Of a stretch of 64,000 bases of DNA, positions 15,769-24,464 are shown piece by piece (position 1 is the first letter of the stretch; every line of letters starts with the position of its first letter). The notes beneath the pieces were generated by a model that worked only from the letters and a program-made list of their open reading frames with translations, made no database searches and had not been told where the DNA came from. The stretch is from Evansella sp041820985 (lineage in GTDB: Bacteria > Bacillota > Bacilli > Bacillales > Salisediminibacteriaceae): assembly GCF_041820985.1 (NCBI RefSeq), contig NZ_JBGUAU010000028.1, forward strand, positions 1 to 64,000, in the 5' to 3' direction. The position numbers and the translations under genes were made by a program.

Positions 15769-16464
15769 ATGAAAAAAGGAATCCTTATGTTAGTAGGGTT
15801 CGGAATAATTTTATATTTAATTGATTGGGAATGGGTCGCTCATCTACGTCAGGAAGATATGGAGTACTTTACTGGGGGAGTTATTGATGGTTTAGGATAC
15901 AACCTTCTATTAATCACTATGCCACTGATGATCGTTCAAGGGGTTATTACCATATTCCCAGTATTGTTATTGATAATTCTTCACTTTTTATCGTTCGGAT
16001 TAATTCAAGGATTTTTTATTAGTTTACTAGGAACAGTATTAAGCTCGTTATTTTGCTATTGGTTAACGAAATCTTTTAGCTCAAAGTGGGTGGACCACTA
16101 CTGGGAAAAACGAAAACATAAATTGAATCGCTTTGTAAAAATCTTTACACATTATGGTGTCTTAATGATTATCTTTTTCAGAAGTGTGCCGTTTATACCA
16201 AGTAACCTTATTTCCATTGCAGCAGCAATAAGCCCTATTCATTTCAAACAATATATTTGGTCTTCCATATGGGGAAATATCTCCATGATTTGGTTGCTGA
16301 GTATCCTCTCCGCTCCGATTTGGATGTCTGACTCTATTTTTCTTCCCTATCTTTCTAGTTATTTAGCTTATGTAGTTATCCTATTAACGTATTACGGAAT
16401 TCGCTATCTGCGAATAGAACGGTATGAATTAGAAGGAAGACGGAGCTTGGAAAAGGCAAGATAA
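15769..16464 (+). CDS. TVP38/TMEM64 (VTT domain) family membrane protein, second copy
   Basis: 231 residues from ATG 15769, preceded by AGGTGA; an alternative ATG at 15739 would add ten residues. About six membrane helices. The core SLLGTVLSSLFCYWLTKSF and the second motif FFRSVPFIPSNLISIAAAISPI correspond to the VTT/DedA re-entrant loops, the latter with the R-x-VPF-IPS pattern. The protein is more divergent from the usual G-x-x-x-G core than the protein at 3633. The family acts in membrane lipid distribution; the role here is unknown. A perfect terminator at 16471 ends it, shared with the convergent gene. Confidence 0.75.
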   Translation: MKKGILMLVGFGIILYLIDWEWVAHLRQEDMEYFTGGVIDGLGYNLLLITMPLMIVQGVITIFPVLLLIILHFLSFGLIQGFFISLLGTVLSSLFCYWLTKSFSSKWVDHYWEKRKHKLNRFVKIFTHYGVLMIIFFRSVPFIPSNLISIAAAISPIHFKQYIWSSIWGNISMIWLLSILSAPIWMSDSIFLPYLSSYLAYVVILLTYYGIRYLRIERYELEGRRSLEKAR

Positions 16465-16470
16465 TAGATT

Positions 16471-16507
16471 AGAAGGTGTGTATGTTCCCATACACACCTT
16501 CTTTTTA
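16471..16507. terminator. Perfect bidirectional terminator
   Basis: AGAAGGTGTGTATG (16471-16484) pairs with its exact complement at 16489-16502 around a 4-base loop, followed by TTTTT; it lies between convergent genes and overlaps the last codons of the minus-strand gene. Confidence 0.9.
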
Positions 16508-17329
16508 TGTCTTCTTTCTGACAAACTTAGCAAACTTATACATTACAAACCTATGAATCCAGCCTTGGCTCATTCGGTATACTAACCAAGGTAGTGATGG
16601 TTTAAAGTGGGTGAGAGCAGTGTATAGGTATGAGTTATTCTTCGATTGTACAAACCAAAAACGACCGATAGGACAGTGAACGTTCGCTTCTCTATTTAGA
16701 AAACCACCTTTTATTTTGATCTCTGTAATATGGTAAGCTTCTAGATGATGATTTGTTTCAAGAGTGAGAAGCGGTTTCTTCCATCCTAATACATGAAAGG
16801 AGGAAGTAGAAGAGACAGTATGGACTTTAATAATCCCCTTTGTAAACTTCTGAATCCACTGAAAATACTCATTCACCCATTCTTCTGTATTTTTCTCAAC
16901 AGCTATGTCTACTTTTTGTATAGATGTAACACTTTTTTTATTCATATCGTTCTTGTGAGGAGGGTATGCTTTCCAAAACTGTGAACATAATTCGGATGTA
17001 GGTACGTCGAATGGAATGGGCACAATACGTTGTTTTTCCAAACGATATAGGGGTTTATGATATATTTTTGATGCGTGTTGTAGTATGATGATCATCATTT
17101 CTGTCAGTTTCCATGGCTGGCCTTGGATCATTTGATCGTTTGAACAGAGAGTATCTGCTAGTATTATTTTATCAAAGGTATGAAACAAGGTGGAAATACT
17201 ATCCCAATTGTATGGCATTGTCTGGTATTCTTTTGTATCATTAATTGTAATAATGGTGGCTGTTGTTAGTTCTTTTATGTTGTGTACATCATCGTATTTA
17301 CTTGTAATAATTGCCATGCGACTGCTCAC
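16505..17329 (-). CDS. Hypothetical soluble protein, unknown
   Basis: 274 residues starting at GTG (17329 on the complement) with AAAAGGA about 10 bases upstream; a second in-frame ATG lies four codons later. The first ~100 residues alternate beta and helix (MAIITSKYDD, IILADTLCSNDQ), then follow a linker and a W-rich C-terminal part with KIKGGFLNREANVHCPIGRFWFVQSK and a basic C-terminus (KFAKFVRKKT). No catalytic motif, signal peptide or membrane helix is recognised. It is convergent with the VTT gene and divergent from ywpF. I cannot name a family. Confidence 0.6.
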   Translation of the reverse strand: MSSRMAIITSKYDDVHNIKELTTATIITINDTKEYQTMPYNWDSISTLFHTFDKIILADTLCSNDQMIQGQPWKLTEMMIIILQHASKIYHKPLYRLEKQRIVPIPFDVPTSELCSQFWKAYPPHKNDMNKKSVTSIQKVDIAVEKNTEEWVNEYFQWIQKFTKGIIKVHTVSSTSSFHVLGWKKPLLTLETNHHLEAYHITEIKIKGGFLNREANVHCPIGRFWFVQSKNNSYLYTALTHFKPSLPWLVYRMSQGWIHRFVMYKFAKFVRKKT

Positions 17330-17507
17330 GTTTGTACCGTCCTTTTCCTCTTTTTGCTCACTATATCATGAAGAAACTAGAAGGAAAAGGGTATGTGATT
17401 TCCATTTTTATCAAAAGATAAAATAGTAATTTTATGATGTTGGAAGGAATCCATAAGTCTTTTGACGAAATGTTACAATTGTAGTAAATATGTTGGAGGT
17501 GTCTAAG

Positions 17508-18020
17508 TTGAAAACCTTTAAATTGTGCTCGTTAGCTATGTTGTTTGATAATGAACAAGAAAAAGATTATCGTCCATTTCGAGGTAAAGATATCCCTATT
17601 GTTGATGGGTTAATCATTAATAAAGAAGAAGCTCAAAAGAATTGGCTATTAGATGCTGTGGTTACGAAGGAATGGAAGTCTTTTTTTGAAGATTATTTAA
17701 AGCGAAGTGAAAAATTTATGGCGGAAGTAACGATTACGAAGCGAACAAATGATCCTGCGACACTTGTTTGTGAAGTAAAGTCTGTAAGAGAATTGAAAGA
17801 CCATTATAGTGTTCATTTGGAGGGGATTCTTGTTGTGAAAAAGGATGACCTTTCGGATATGTTACTTAAAAATTTAATAAGTGAAGGATTTACGGGTGAT
17901 GAATTATTTGAAGAATTTAAACGAAGAAAAAAGGACCGGGGTCAAGCAATTCAAGGAATTTTAACGAATGCTTACGAACAAGTGAAACAAAAAGGGTTTT
18001 ATGATTCAGGAACTTCCTAA
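17508..18020 (+). CDS. ywpF: YwpF-family protein
   Basis: 170 residues from TTG 17508; GGAGGT at 17495-17500 is 7 bases upstream, so the longer frame from 17490 is excluded. The opening MKTFKLCSLAML and DGLIINKEEAQKNWLLDAVVTKEW match the YwpF family of Bacillaceae, which has no known function. The middle is beta-rich (FMAEVTITKR, LVCEVKSVREL, YSVHLEGILVV) and the C-terminus is helical and basic. It is monocistronic, with a terminator 7 bases after the stop. Confidence 0.78.
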   Translation: MKTFKLCSLAMLFDNEQEKDYRPFRGKDIPIVDGLIINKEEAQKNWLLDAVVTKEWKSFFEDYLKRSEKFMAEVTITKRTNDPATLVCEVKSVRELKDHYSVHLEGILVVKKDDLSDMLLKNLISEGFTGDELFEEFKRRKKDRGQAIQGILTNAYEQVKQKGFYDSGTS

Positions 18021-18026
18021 TAAGCA

Positions 18027-18057
18027 AAACGTCTTCAGGCTTGAAGGCGTTTTTTTA
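18027..18057 (+). terminator. Terminator after ywpF
   Basis: AAACGTCTTCA (18027-18037) pairs with TGAAGGCGTTT (18042-18052) with one wobble, and the arm runs on into T's. Confidence 0.85.
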
Positions 18058-18106
18058 AAGAAACATTCTTTTCATATGAGTTCAAAGGGATAGGGGAGAA
18101 TGAAAG

Positions 18107-21100
18107 GTGAATAACAATAATCAAATAGTAGTTGTGAATTACGAACCGAATTATGCGAAAACTGTGGCCCATATGTGGAACGAAAGTCGGGCAGGCTGGG
18201 GTGGTCATGGTGATATTCGTACAGAGGAACAAGTACGGATGGAAGAGGACAACTCCACAAATATAAAAACATATATTGCTTTACATAACGAAGAGGCTGT
18301 TGGGTATTGTGGTCTTTCCGAATATCGCGAAGATGAAGGTGCCTTATATGTTCCTCTTTTAAATGTACGAACCGATTTTCATGGTAAAAAGGTCGGGAAA
18401 GAGTTATTGCTGACTGCGTTAGAGGAGACGATGAAGCGAGGATGGCCAAGGTTAGATTTGAATACGTGGCCAGGGAATACGAAGGCTGTTCCCTTATATA
18501 AAAAATGTGGCTTCTTTTGGGAAAATCGGGATGACTCTGTTCATTTAATGAATTTCATGCCTACTGTGTTACGTACTGAAGCATTCACAGATTTTTTTCA
18601 AAAAGCAGATTGGTATAGCGATAGTATACGAGAAATTGAAGTAGAACCAGATGGGGAAAAGGTTGGGAACTTTGAAATCTATGAATATAAGTGGAAAAAA
18701 GATGATTCCTTCTTACATGTGCAAATTGAAAAAACGGGCAGAGGTATTTGTACTGTAAAGACAGACCAGTATTCAATTAAGATGGAGTTAGAAAGTCATA
18801 AGATTGTCTTTGGAAAAGCTTATCCTGTTCGATTTACTGTAGAGAACTTTACGAAGGAACCATTACATGTTTCCGTTGTGGGTGAAAACAATAAGAGTAT
18901 TCAATTTGAGTTAAGTAACGAGTCAGTAGTAGAAAAAGAAGGTACTATTGATGGTAGTTTTTTAGCTTCTACTGCAGATGATCAGAGTACAAAGAAAACA
19001 CATCCTTCTGTTGTTGCTACGGTTTCCATCAATGGTAAGAGCATTCCTTTTAAGATGGGAGTACTGCCGATGGTTCCTGTAAAATGTGTAGGGAAAATAC
19101 CCGGAACCTTTAGTTCTTTAAACTCAAAGCAAACAGCCTATATAGAGCTTACAAACAATTGCACTTCAGATGTGAAAGTGCGTTTTAATCTTCCTTCGCA
19201 TGAAGATGTTGCTTTTGAGTCACTTGAATGGGAATTACAGTTGAAGCCAGAGGAACGTCATACCGTACCGTTATCTTATGTATTACATAGGAGTGTGTTT
19301 TACCATGAACTGGTAAGGGTAGAAGTTCTCCTGGATGGGGAAGAGACGGTTCATTATACTGAGCCGATTAGCATTCCATTTAACACTATCGGTAGTAGGT
19401 TGTATGGAGAGTGTAGGGAGTATTATCACTTGTTTTCTGGTTTAACTCATGTTGCTTTAAAAAAGGAAAATAATGAGCTGTTTTACGAACGTGGTCGTCA
19501 AAATAAAAGTGACTATTACTTTTATTATCCGAAGCTTGGAAAACCTTTTTCAGAGGAATATTCCATGATGAAACCTGAGTCTGTTGAATTTTACGATACA
19601 GATCGGGTAGGGATGAAATTGTGTTATCCTTCTCGAGATTTTCCAGCGTTAACTCTGTCTCGTGTGATTGAACTTACTGGGGAAGGTCTTATGAGTCAGG
19701 AATATATTGTTGAAAACAATAGTGATGTTTCTGTTTCAGATGTACATCTTAATGAGTCATTGCGCTATTCATTGGCAGATACTTATATTCCATATGATGA
19801 TAGCGTCATTCATAATCAAGGTACACTGAATTCTGAAGTGAATGTGTGGGAAGAGAAAAAGATTTCAGAAAACTGGTTCTTTTCTCATGCCGATGATGCA
19901 AAAACAGCATTGATATGGGAAGGAAAAGCCTCTATCCATTTCCACCACTGGCATATTCACTTTTTTGAATACCAGTGGGAAACGATGGAGCCTTCTACAT
20001 ATGTACGCTCAAACAAGTTATGGTTCGGACAAAATGTTTTTTCTACTGTGGAAGAGGTTCGAGAATTTGCGAAGCAAAAGGAGATTGTCTCTATTGTTGA
20101 TATAGAGGAACCCTTATCGCTTCAAATGAAACAAGGATCTCCTATCTTAGAAAAAGACGGAACTATTCGTTTTCAGAGGAAAACCCAAAAGAATGTAGAA
20201 GTAGATTTGGTTGTCTGTACAGACCGCCAAGAGGAAATAGAATCACTTGTTATGCCAGAGTCCGAAAACTGGTCTACTTGGGATGTACCTGTGTCAGTAG
20301 AAAAGGAAATTACCCCCGTTTATGTGAAGGGTAATTTATCCGCTCAAAAGATAGAGAAGCGAATGCTGCTTTATCGTACATCGGGATCCCATGTGGAGAC
20401 GAAAGTGGAAGAAGTGGAAGGTCATCAGTCGTATGAACTAAATAACGGTGTTATTTCTATTAAGACTGCGCCGAGCTTTTTTCCAGGGTTTTACTCCCTG
20501 CGAGATAAGGAGACAGAGTGGCTTGCTACTTCATTTCCTACTGCAAAACCTAAGGGATGGTGGAATCCGTGGGTAGGCGGACTTAGTTTTGGGATTTCTT
20601 ATTTACTACAAAGAAAGATGATTGCGTTGCCTTCACAAGTGAAGTTTGTCACGGTAACAGATCAATTTGAAGATAAATGGACTGGAATTGAAATAAGTAC
20701 AACAGTAAATGATCATCCTAAATATGAAGGGCTAATTTTTCATCAATTTGCGGTTACTCGTCCTGGTCTGCCCGTTTTAGCTGTGTTCACTGGGATCGAG
20801 CAAAATATCGGACATCATTTTTATGGAACAACACAGCACACGTATGTTAATTTAGCGGAGGGTAGTAAGCGGGGAGATGTAACACTTTCGTTTGAAGATA
20901 ATACGGTTCCGATGCTTCAGCATCATGATCATGAAACAGAGATGTTTGGCCTAAAGGATATCCTTGTGGAAAGAGCGGGAATCGCAAATAAATTACATTT
21001 TATTCCCAGTGCAGAAATGGAAGATGTGACTGCTTATATGAGTCAACATGTTATTTGGGGTATTGGTGAACAGCTTTTGTCTACGAAAACAGGGGAGTTC

Positions 21101-21205
21101 GAATTGACAGCTCCGCACTTCTTGATTTTTTCAAAGGAAGCGTATTCGCTAGATGATTATAAAGAACTTCGAGGATTAAAATTTAATGTACGAGAGGATG
21201 GCTGA
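18107..21205 (+). CDS. Large GNAT-fusion protein with Ig-like and mutarotase-like beta regions
   Basis: 1032 residues from GTG 18107 (GGGGAG 8 bases upstream). Residues ~1-150 form a GNAT acetyltransferase: VPLLNVRTDFHGKKVGKELLL (motif A, K-x-x-G-K) and NTKAVPLYKKCGF. After it come two Ig-like beta domains (~225-330 and ~335-425: RFTVENFTKEPLHVSV, AYIELTNNCTSDVKVRF), resembling NEW3/CARDB-type domains, then ~600 residues of beta-rich sequence with many aromatic residues (IHFHHWHIHFFEYQWE; GWWNPWVGGLSFG near 830), suggestive of a carbohydrate-processing or mutarotase-like fold. There is no signal peptide, so it is cytosolic. The stop is immediately followed by an amidohydrolase gene. I know of no characterised protein with this order; substrate unknown. 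Confidence 0.7.
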   Translation: MNNNNQIVVVNYEPNYAKTVAHMWNESRAGWGGHGDIRTEEQVRMEEDNSTNIKTYIALHNEEAVGYCGLSEYREDEGALYVPLLNVRTDFHGKKVGKELLLTALEETMKRGWPRLDLNTWPGNTKAVPLYKKCGFFWENRDDSVHLMNFMPTVLRTEAFTDFFQKADWYSDSIREIEVEPDGEKVGNFEIYEYKWKKDDSFLHVQIEKTGRGICTVKTDQYSIKMELESHKIVFGKAYPVRFTVENFTKEPLHVSVVGENNKSIQFELSNESVVEKEGTIDGSFLASTADDQSTKKTHPSVVATVSINGKSIPFKMGVLPMVPVKCVGKIPGTFSSLNSKQTAYIELTNNCTSDVKVRFNLPSHEDVAFESLEWELQLKPEERHTVPLSYVLHRSVFYHELVRVEVLLDGEETVHYTEPISIPFNTIGSRLYGECREYYHLFSGLTHVALKKENNELFYERGRQNKSDYYFYYPKLGKPFSEEYSMMKPESVEFYDTDRVGMKLCYPSRDFPALTLSRVIELTGEGLMSQEYIVENNSDVSVSDVHLNESLRYSLADTYIPYDDSVIHNQGTLNSEVNVWEEKKISENWFFSHADDAKTALIWEGKASIHFHHWHIHFFEYQWETMEPSTYVRSNKLWFGQNVFSTVEEVREFAKQKEIVSIVDIEEPLSLQMKQGSPILEKDGTIRFQRKTQKNVEVDLVVCTDRQEEIESLVMPESENWSTWDVPVSVEKEITPVYVKGNLSAQKIEKRMLLYRTSGSHVETKVEEVEGHQSYELNNGVISIKTAPSFFPGFYSLRDKETEWLATSFPTAKPKGWWNPWVGGLSFGISYLLQRKMIALPSQVKFVTVTDQFEDKWTGIEISTTVNDHPKYEGLIFHQFAVTRPGLPVLAVFTGIEQNIGHHFYGTTQHTYVNLAEGSKRGDVTLSFEDNTVPMLQHHDHETEMFGLKDILVERAGIANKLHFIPSAEMEDVTAYMSQHVIWGIGEQLLSTKTGEFELTAPHFLIFSKEAYSLDDYKELRGLKFNVREDG

Positions 21206-21206
21206 T

Positions 21207-22079
21207 GTGAAAATTATAGATGCACATATACATTTATCACATATCCATTCTTTTTACGACACAGCGAAAAATCTGTCTCATGTTGATTATTCTGTTCGTG
21301 GTTTAAAAAAAGAAATGGATGACAATGAAGTAGTATTAAGTATTGGAATGGGCTTAAGAGAAATGGAGGGTGGAGATGGTTTTCCGTGTTCCAAGCCATC
21401 TACTCCGATGGGGTTAGATATCATGAAAAAATCAGATCCACGCATTGTTTATTGTGCGGGGGTCAACCCGTATCGTTTAGGGAGAACAGATTTATCCAAT
21501 TTGGAGAAATCATTACTGAATCCTGATGTGGTGGGGATAAAAATTTATTTAGGATATTATCCTTTTTATGCTTATGATTCTGTTTATGAACCAGTATATG
21601 AGTTGGCAAAGGCGTACCGCATGCCTGTCGTATTTCATAGTGGTGATACATACTCAGAACGTGGCCTGCTGAAATATGCTCATCCTCTGACATTAGATGA
21701 GGTTGCCGTTCGTCATCGTGATGTGAACTTTATTATGGCTCACTTTGGTGATCCGTGGATGTTAGATGCAGCAGAGGTTGTATATAAGAACCGAAATATG
21801 TTTGCAGACTTATCTGGTCTCATAGTGGGAGATGCAGGGAATGTGAAACGAATTATGAATACACCGCATTTTTTCGATCATTTCAAACATGCTCTTGCCT
21901 TTTGTGATCATTATGAAAAATTCATATTTGGCACGGACTGGCCACTAGTTCCGATGGAGCCTTATATCCATTTTGTAAAAACATATATGCCGCCATCGTC
22001 GTGGGATACTGTTTTTTATAAAACAGCAACGGAGGTATTTCCTAAAATAAAAAGTAGGATAGCAGAGTTACGCTACTAA
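21207..22079 (+). CDS. Amidohydrolase (Amidohydro_2, TIM-barrel metal-dependent hydrolase)
   Basis: 290 residues from GTG 21207; GAGAGG at 21192-21197 lies about 9 bases upstream, inside the preceding gene. ATG 21198 is an alternative overlapping its stop. Metal motifs: IIDAHIHLSH at the N-terminus, VVFHSGDTYSERGLL (His, ~145), FIMAHFGDPWMLD (His) and FGTDWPLVP (Asp) near the end, the order of the amidohydrolase_2 family that includes decarboxylases and lactonases. It begins one base after the GNAT-fusion stop, so the two form a coupled unit; a pathway step on a modified sugar or amide is a guess. Confidence 0.78.
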   Translation: MKIIDAHIHLSHIHSFYDTAKNLSHVDYSVRGLKKEMDDNEVVLSIGMGLREMEGGDGFPCSKPSTPMGLDIMKKSDPRIVYCAGVNPYRLGRTDLSNLEKSLLNPDVVGIKIYLGYYPFYAYDSVYEPVYELAKAYRMPVVFHSGDTYSERGLLKYAHPLTLDEVAVRHRDVNFIMAHFGDPWMLDAAEVVYKNRNMFADLSGLIVGDAGNVKRIMNTPHFFDHFKHALAFCDHYEKFIFGTDWPLVPMEPYIHFVKTYMPPSSWDTVFYKTATEVFPKIKSRIAELRY

Positions 22080-22121
22080 GGTAGATTCTGAATCGCTGGA
22101 GAGGAGTGTGGATATAACAAA

Positions 22122-22160
22122 AAAACACATGTGATTTTCTTGTGAAAGTACATGTGTTTT
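22122..22160. terminator. Hairpin of a repeated family, copy 1 (after amidohydrolase)
   Basis: AAAACACATGT (22122-22132) pairs perfectly with ACATGTGTTTT (22150-22160). The loop contains TGATT...TTGTGAAA, and the right flank is GGCTTG. A closely similar sequence in reverse orientation occurs at 30651-30694. Confidence 0.75.
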
Positions 22161-22236
22161 GGCTTGGGGATGAAACGTATTTTTGCACTATTCAATCCTG
22201 TTTAGACTAGGCCCTGGAGTAAAAAAATCTAAACAT

Positions 22237-22626
22237 TTACGCTTCGGGAAAGGGATGTTCCGTATTTTGTGTTGGTGAACCAGTAAAAATAGTAGCAATT
22301 CGATGACTTACTTGGTTTTTTAAATGGGCATTTAAATATTTGGCTGTTAATACATAGCCACGGAAAAAAATAGTATACTCCGAGAAGGTATCATCGTGCT
22401 CATTTAATTGAATTTTTAAGCCGATATTTTTCATTTTTGCTTTTGTGGTGTACAATTCCTTACTAATTTCTTGGAGGGATCGTTCTAATAATCGAATGTA
22501 TGGGTCTTTCAGCTTCATAGGCGACTGATCGATTTTCGTCAGATCCTTCTCTAAAACTTTTCGGGCCAACTCAAATAAGATGTACGACTCACTTAGGCTT
22601 TCTTCCTCTGGTGTGAGTTTGGCCAT
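22237..22626 (-). CDS. Hypothetical helical protein
   Basis: 129 residues; GAGGGGGGAA precedes the ATG complementary to 22624-22626 at ideal distance. Sequence is soluble and mainly helical: LTPEEESLSESYILFELARKVLEKD, then IRLLERSLQEISKELYTTKAKMKN, then a short beta-like stretch (TIFFRGYVLTAKY). No motif or membrane segment. Family not recognised. It lies downstream of ric on the same strand, but a 47-bp palindrome and ~180 bases separate them, so separate expression is likely. Confidence 0.62.
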   Translation of the reverse strand: MAKLTPEEESLSESYILFELARKVLEKDLTKIDQSPMKLKDPYIRLLERSLQEISKELYTTKAKMKNIGLKIQLNEHDDTFSEYTIFFRGYVLTAKYLNAHLKNQVSHRIATIFTGSPTQNTEHPFPEA

Positions 22627-22760
22627 AGAAGTTCCCCCCTCTTGATCAGAATAAATGAGTAATGGTTCGTATATTTATATCATATGCAAATACAATTAAG
22701 AACATGTGTTCTATTTTCATTTTACTCTTTCTAATCAAATAGTCAAGAGGGGAATCCGTG

Positions 22761-22807
22761 AATTCACAAAACGTTCGGGGACCTGGTCCCCGAACGTTTT
22801 GTGAATT
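22761..22807. repeat. Near-perfect 47-bp palindrome (23-bp arms, 1-base centre)
   Basis: Bases 22761-22783 and 22785-22807 are exact reverse complements around T22784; the core is GGGGACCTGGTCCCC. On the plus strand T's follow. The palindrome ends one base before the stop codon of ric on the minus strand, so it would form a very stable hairpin at the 3' end of the ric mRNA. Confidence 0.9.
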
Positions 22808-22808
22808 T

Positions 22809-23522
22809 TTATACTGCTTCCTCTTGTAAACGAGGGAACAAAATATTATTTTCTAAATGTACATGCTGGAACATATCTGATTCTAATTCTTCTAATCGTT
22901 TAAAAGTCATTTTGTATGTTGTACAAGCACCGCTAGGTAATGTAAAATCAGAAGTGACATTTCTAATTTGCTTTAGGAGTGAACCGGCTTCTTCGTGCTC
23001 CGATTCGAGCTCGTGAATTCGGCTTAGAGCTATGTCTCGTTGCTGTTGCCCTGGATTCATATCATATTGACGGATAGCAGGGAAGATTTGTTGCTCTTCT
23101 TTCACCATATGTTGCTCAAGCTCCATTTTTAACGTATGGAATAAACGATGCAACTCGCCAAGCTCAGGATGAGTGTTCCCATGAACACGGTAGATTTTTG
23201 TTACATAGAAACTTAAGTCTGGTAATTCCTCTGCAAGATAGCCGTGATGACGATGGATAACATGATCCATAATGGAAGAGTATGATTCCTTCGTCCAATC
23301 GTTTGAGTCGAGTGATTTCATTTCACTAGCTTGGTCAAAGAGAGATTGAAGCTCGTTCAAGAATGTTTCTTCGTGTAAGCCTTTTTCAGTTAAGGCTTCG
23401 TGTATAGGGCGGTTACCTCCGCAGCAAAAGTCAATTTTATGTTGTTTAAATAACTCGTCTGATCGTGGTACTTGTATAACAATTTCTCGTACTTTCGTAT
23501 CGCGTGTAAAGACAGTTTCCAT
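22809..23522 (-). CDS. ric: Iron-sulfur cluster repair di-iron protein (RIC/ScdA/YtfE)
   Basis: 237 residues; start is the ATG complementary to 23520-23522 behind AGGAGG (a TTG directly before it could also be read). Residues ~15-45 form the ScdA_N domain with DELFKQHKIDFCCGG; the rest is a hemerythrin-like four-helix bundle with ligands in HRHHGYLAEELP, HPELGELHRLFH, EQHMVKEEQQIFP, HELESEHEEAG and HVHLENNILFP. RIC proteins bind a di-iron centre and restore Fe-S clusters damaged by NO or oxidants in the cytosol. A promoter with an FNR-type box (23580-23593) and TATGAT -10 drives it, which fits induction by low oxygen/NO. ScdA and ytfE are synonyms. Confidence 0.92.
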   Translation of the reverse strand: METVFTRDTKVREIVIQVPRSDELFKQHKIDFCCGGNRPIHEALTEKGLHEETFLNELQSLFDQASEMKSLDSNDWTKESYSSIMDHVIHRHHGYLAEELPDLSFYVTKIYRVHGNTHPELGELHRLFHTLKMELEQHMVKEEQQIFPAIRQYDMNPGQQQRDIALSRIHELESEHEEAGSLLKQIRNVTSDFTLPSGACTTYKMTFKRLEELESDMFQHVHLENNILFPRLQEEAV

Positions 23523-23551
23523 CAAAATTCCTCCTTTAGTAAGTTACCTTT

Positions 23552-23593
23552 ATCATACGGTGAATGAAAGATATTGTCGGTGATGTGGCTCAC
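23552..23593 (-). promoter_or_regulatory. FNR-type class II promoter of ric
   Basis: GTGA-TGTGGC-TCAC at 23580-23593 (CRP/FNR core, centre 23586.5). On the minus strand a TATGAT -10 lies at 23557-23552, which puts +1 at ~23545 and the box centre at exactly -41.5. The start codon is 23 bases further. Spacing and dyad are seen; FNR as the binder is inferred from the consensus TGTGA-N6-TCACT. Confidence 0.8.
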
Positions 23594-23639
23594 TATAAGA
23601 AGAATGATGATGAAATTATTGATAGGAGAGAAAACAGAG

Positions 23640-24401
23640 ATGCAAACAAAACGCTTATTATTTTTTATGATGATTAGCTTTATGCTGGTACTAAGTGCTT
23701 GTGGTCAAGGGAACGTTGAAGGAAATGACCAAGGACAAACAGGAGATCAGAATCAAGAAGAAGCAGGTAACAACACAGTAGATAATCAAGATGGAGAAGA
23801 CGCGTTAACAATTGATGACTATCCACAATTTACTGATACAGTAGCAGAGAATGAAAGGGAAGCCATCATTCACACGAACATGGGATCCATTCATTTGAAA
23901 TTGTTCCCTGAGCATGCGCCAAAAGCAGTAGAAAATTTCCTTACGCATGGGGAAGAAGGGTACTATGATGGTGTTATCTTCCATAGAGTTATTAAGGATT
24001 TTATGATTCAAGGTGGAGATCCTGAAGGAACTGGACGTGGCGGACAAAGTATTTATGGTGGACCATTTGAAGATGAGTTTTCTTTACAGCTAGTTCATTT
24101 GCGCGGGGCTTTATCTATGGCTAACTCTGGAGCTAATTCAAACGGAAGTCAATTCTATATTGTTCAAGCAGGGAATGCCCGTTTTAGTGCAGAACAGCTT
24201 GCAGAAGCTGGTTATCCAGAAGAGTTAGTAGAGAAATATGCAGAAGTAGGCGGAACACCGCATCTGGACTTTAAGCATACTGTTTTTGGTCAAGTCATTG
24301 ATGGCATGGATGTAGTGGATGCAATAGCGGATGTAGAAACAGGAGCACAGGACCGTCCGGTAGAAGATGTAATTATTGAAACGGTAGAAGTAGTTAAATA
24401 A
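23640..24401 (+). CDS. Lipoprotein peptidyl-prolyl cis-trans isomerase, cyclophilin type
   Basis: 253 residues from ATG 23640 (GGAGAG upstream; the open frame from 23574 has no RBS). A signal peptide with lipobox LSAC (Cys ~22) is followed by a Gly/Asn/Gln-rich acidic linker (to ~60), then a cyclophilin domain: FHRVIKDFMIQGGDPEGTG and MANSGANSNGSQFYI are the family's active-site motifs. It would be anchored outside the membrane and help fold exported proteins by proline isomerisation. Cytosolic PpiB of Bacillus lacks the lipoprotein part. A 10-residue insert-like stretch (EQLAEAGYPEELVEKYAEVG) lies before the last strands. It is divergent from ric and has a terminator at 24417. Confidence 0.88.
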   Translation: MQTKRLLFFMMISFMLVLSACGQGNVEGNDQGQTGDQNQEEAGNNTVDNQDGEDALTIDDYPQFTDTVAENEREAIIHTNMGSIHLKLFPEHAPKAVENFLTHGEEGYYDGVIFHRVIKDFMIQGGDPEGTGRGGQSIYGGPFEDEFSLQLVHLRGALSMANSGANSNGSQFYIVQAGNARFSAEQLAEAGYPEELVEKYAEVGGTPHLDFKHTVFGQVIDGMDVVDAIADVETGAQDRPVEDVIIETVEVVK

Positions 24402-24416
24402 TGGTATGAAAGAGAG

Positions 24417-24453
24417 CGACCTCCAGTGTGTAAAAAAGCTGGGGGTTGTTTTT
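24417..24453 (+). terminator. Terminator after the cyclophilin gene
   Basis: CGACCTCCAG (24417-24426) pairs with CTGGGGGTTG (24439-24448) with wobbles, followed by TTTTT. Confidence 0.75.
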
Positions 24454-24464
24454 CTTTCATGTGT

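Noticed and set aside
23580..23640. FNR-type box as a regulator of the plus-strand cyclophilin lipoprotein
   Set aside because: No -10 hexamer stands at the class II distance on the plus strand, whereas the minus strand fits exactly for ric.
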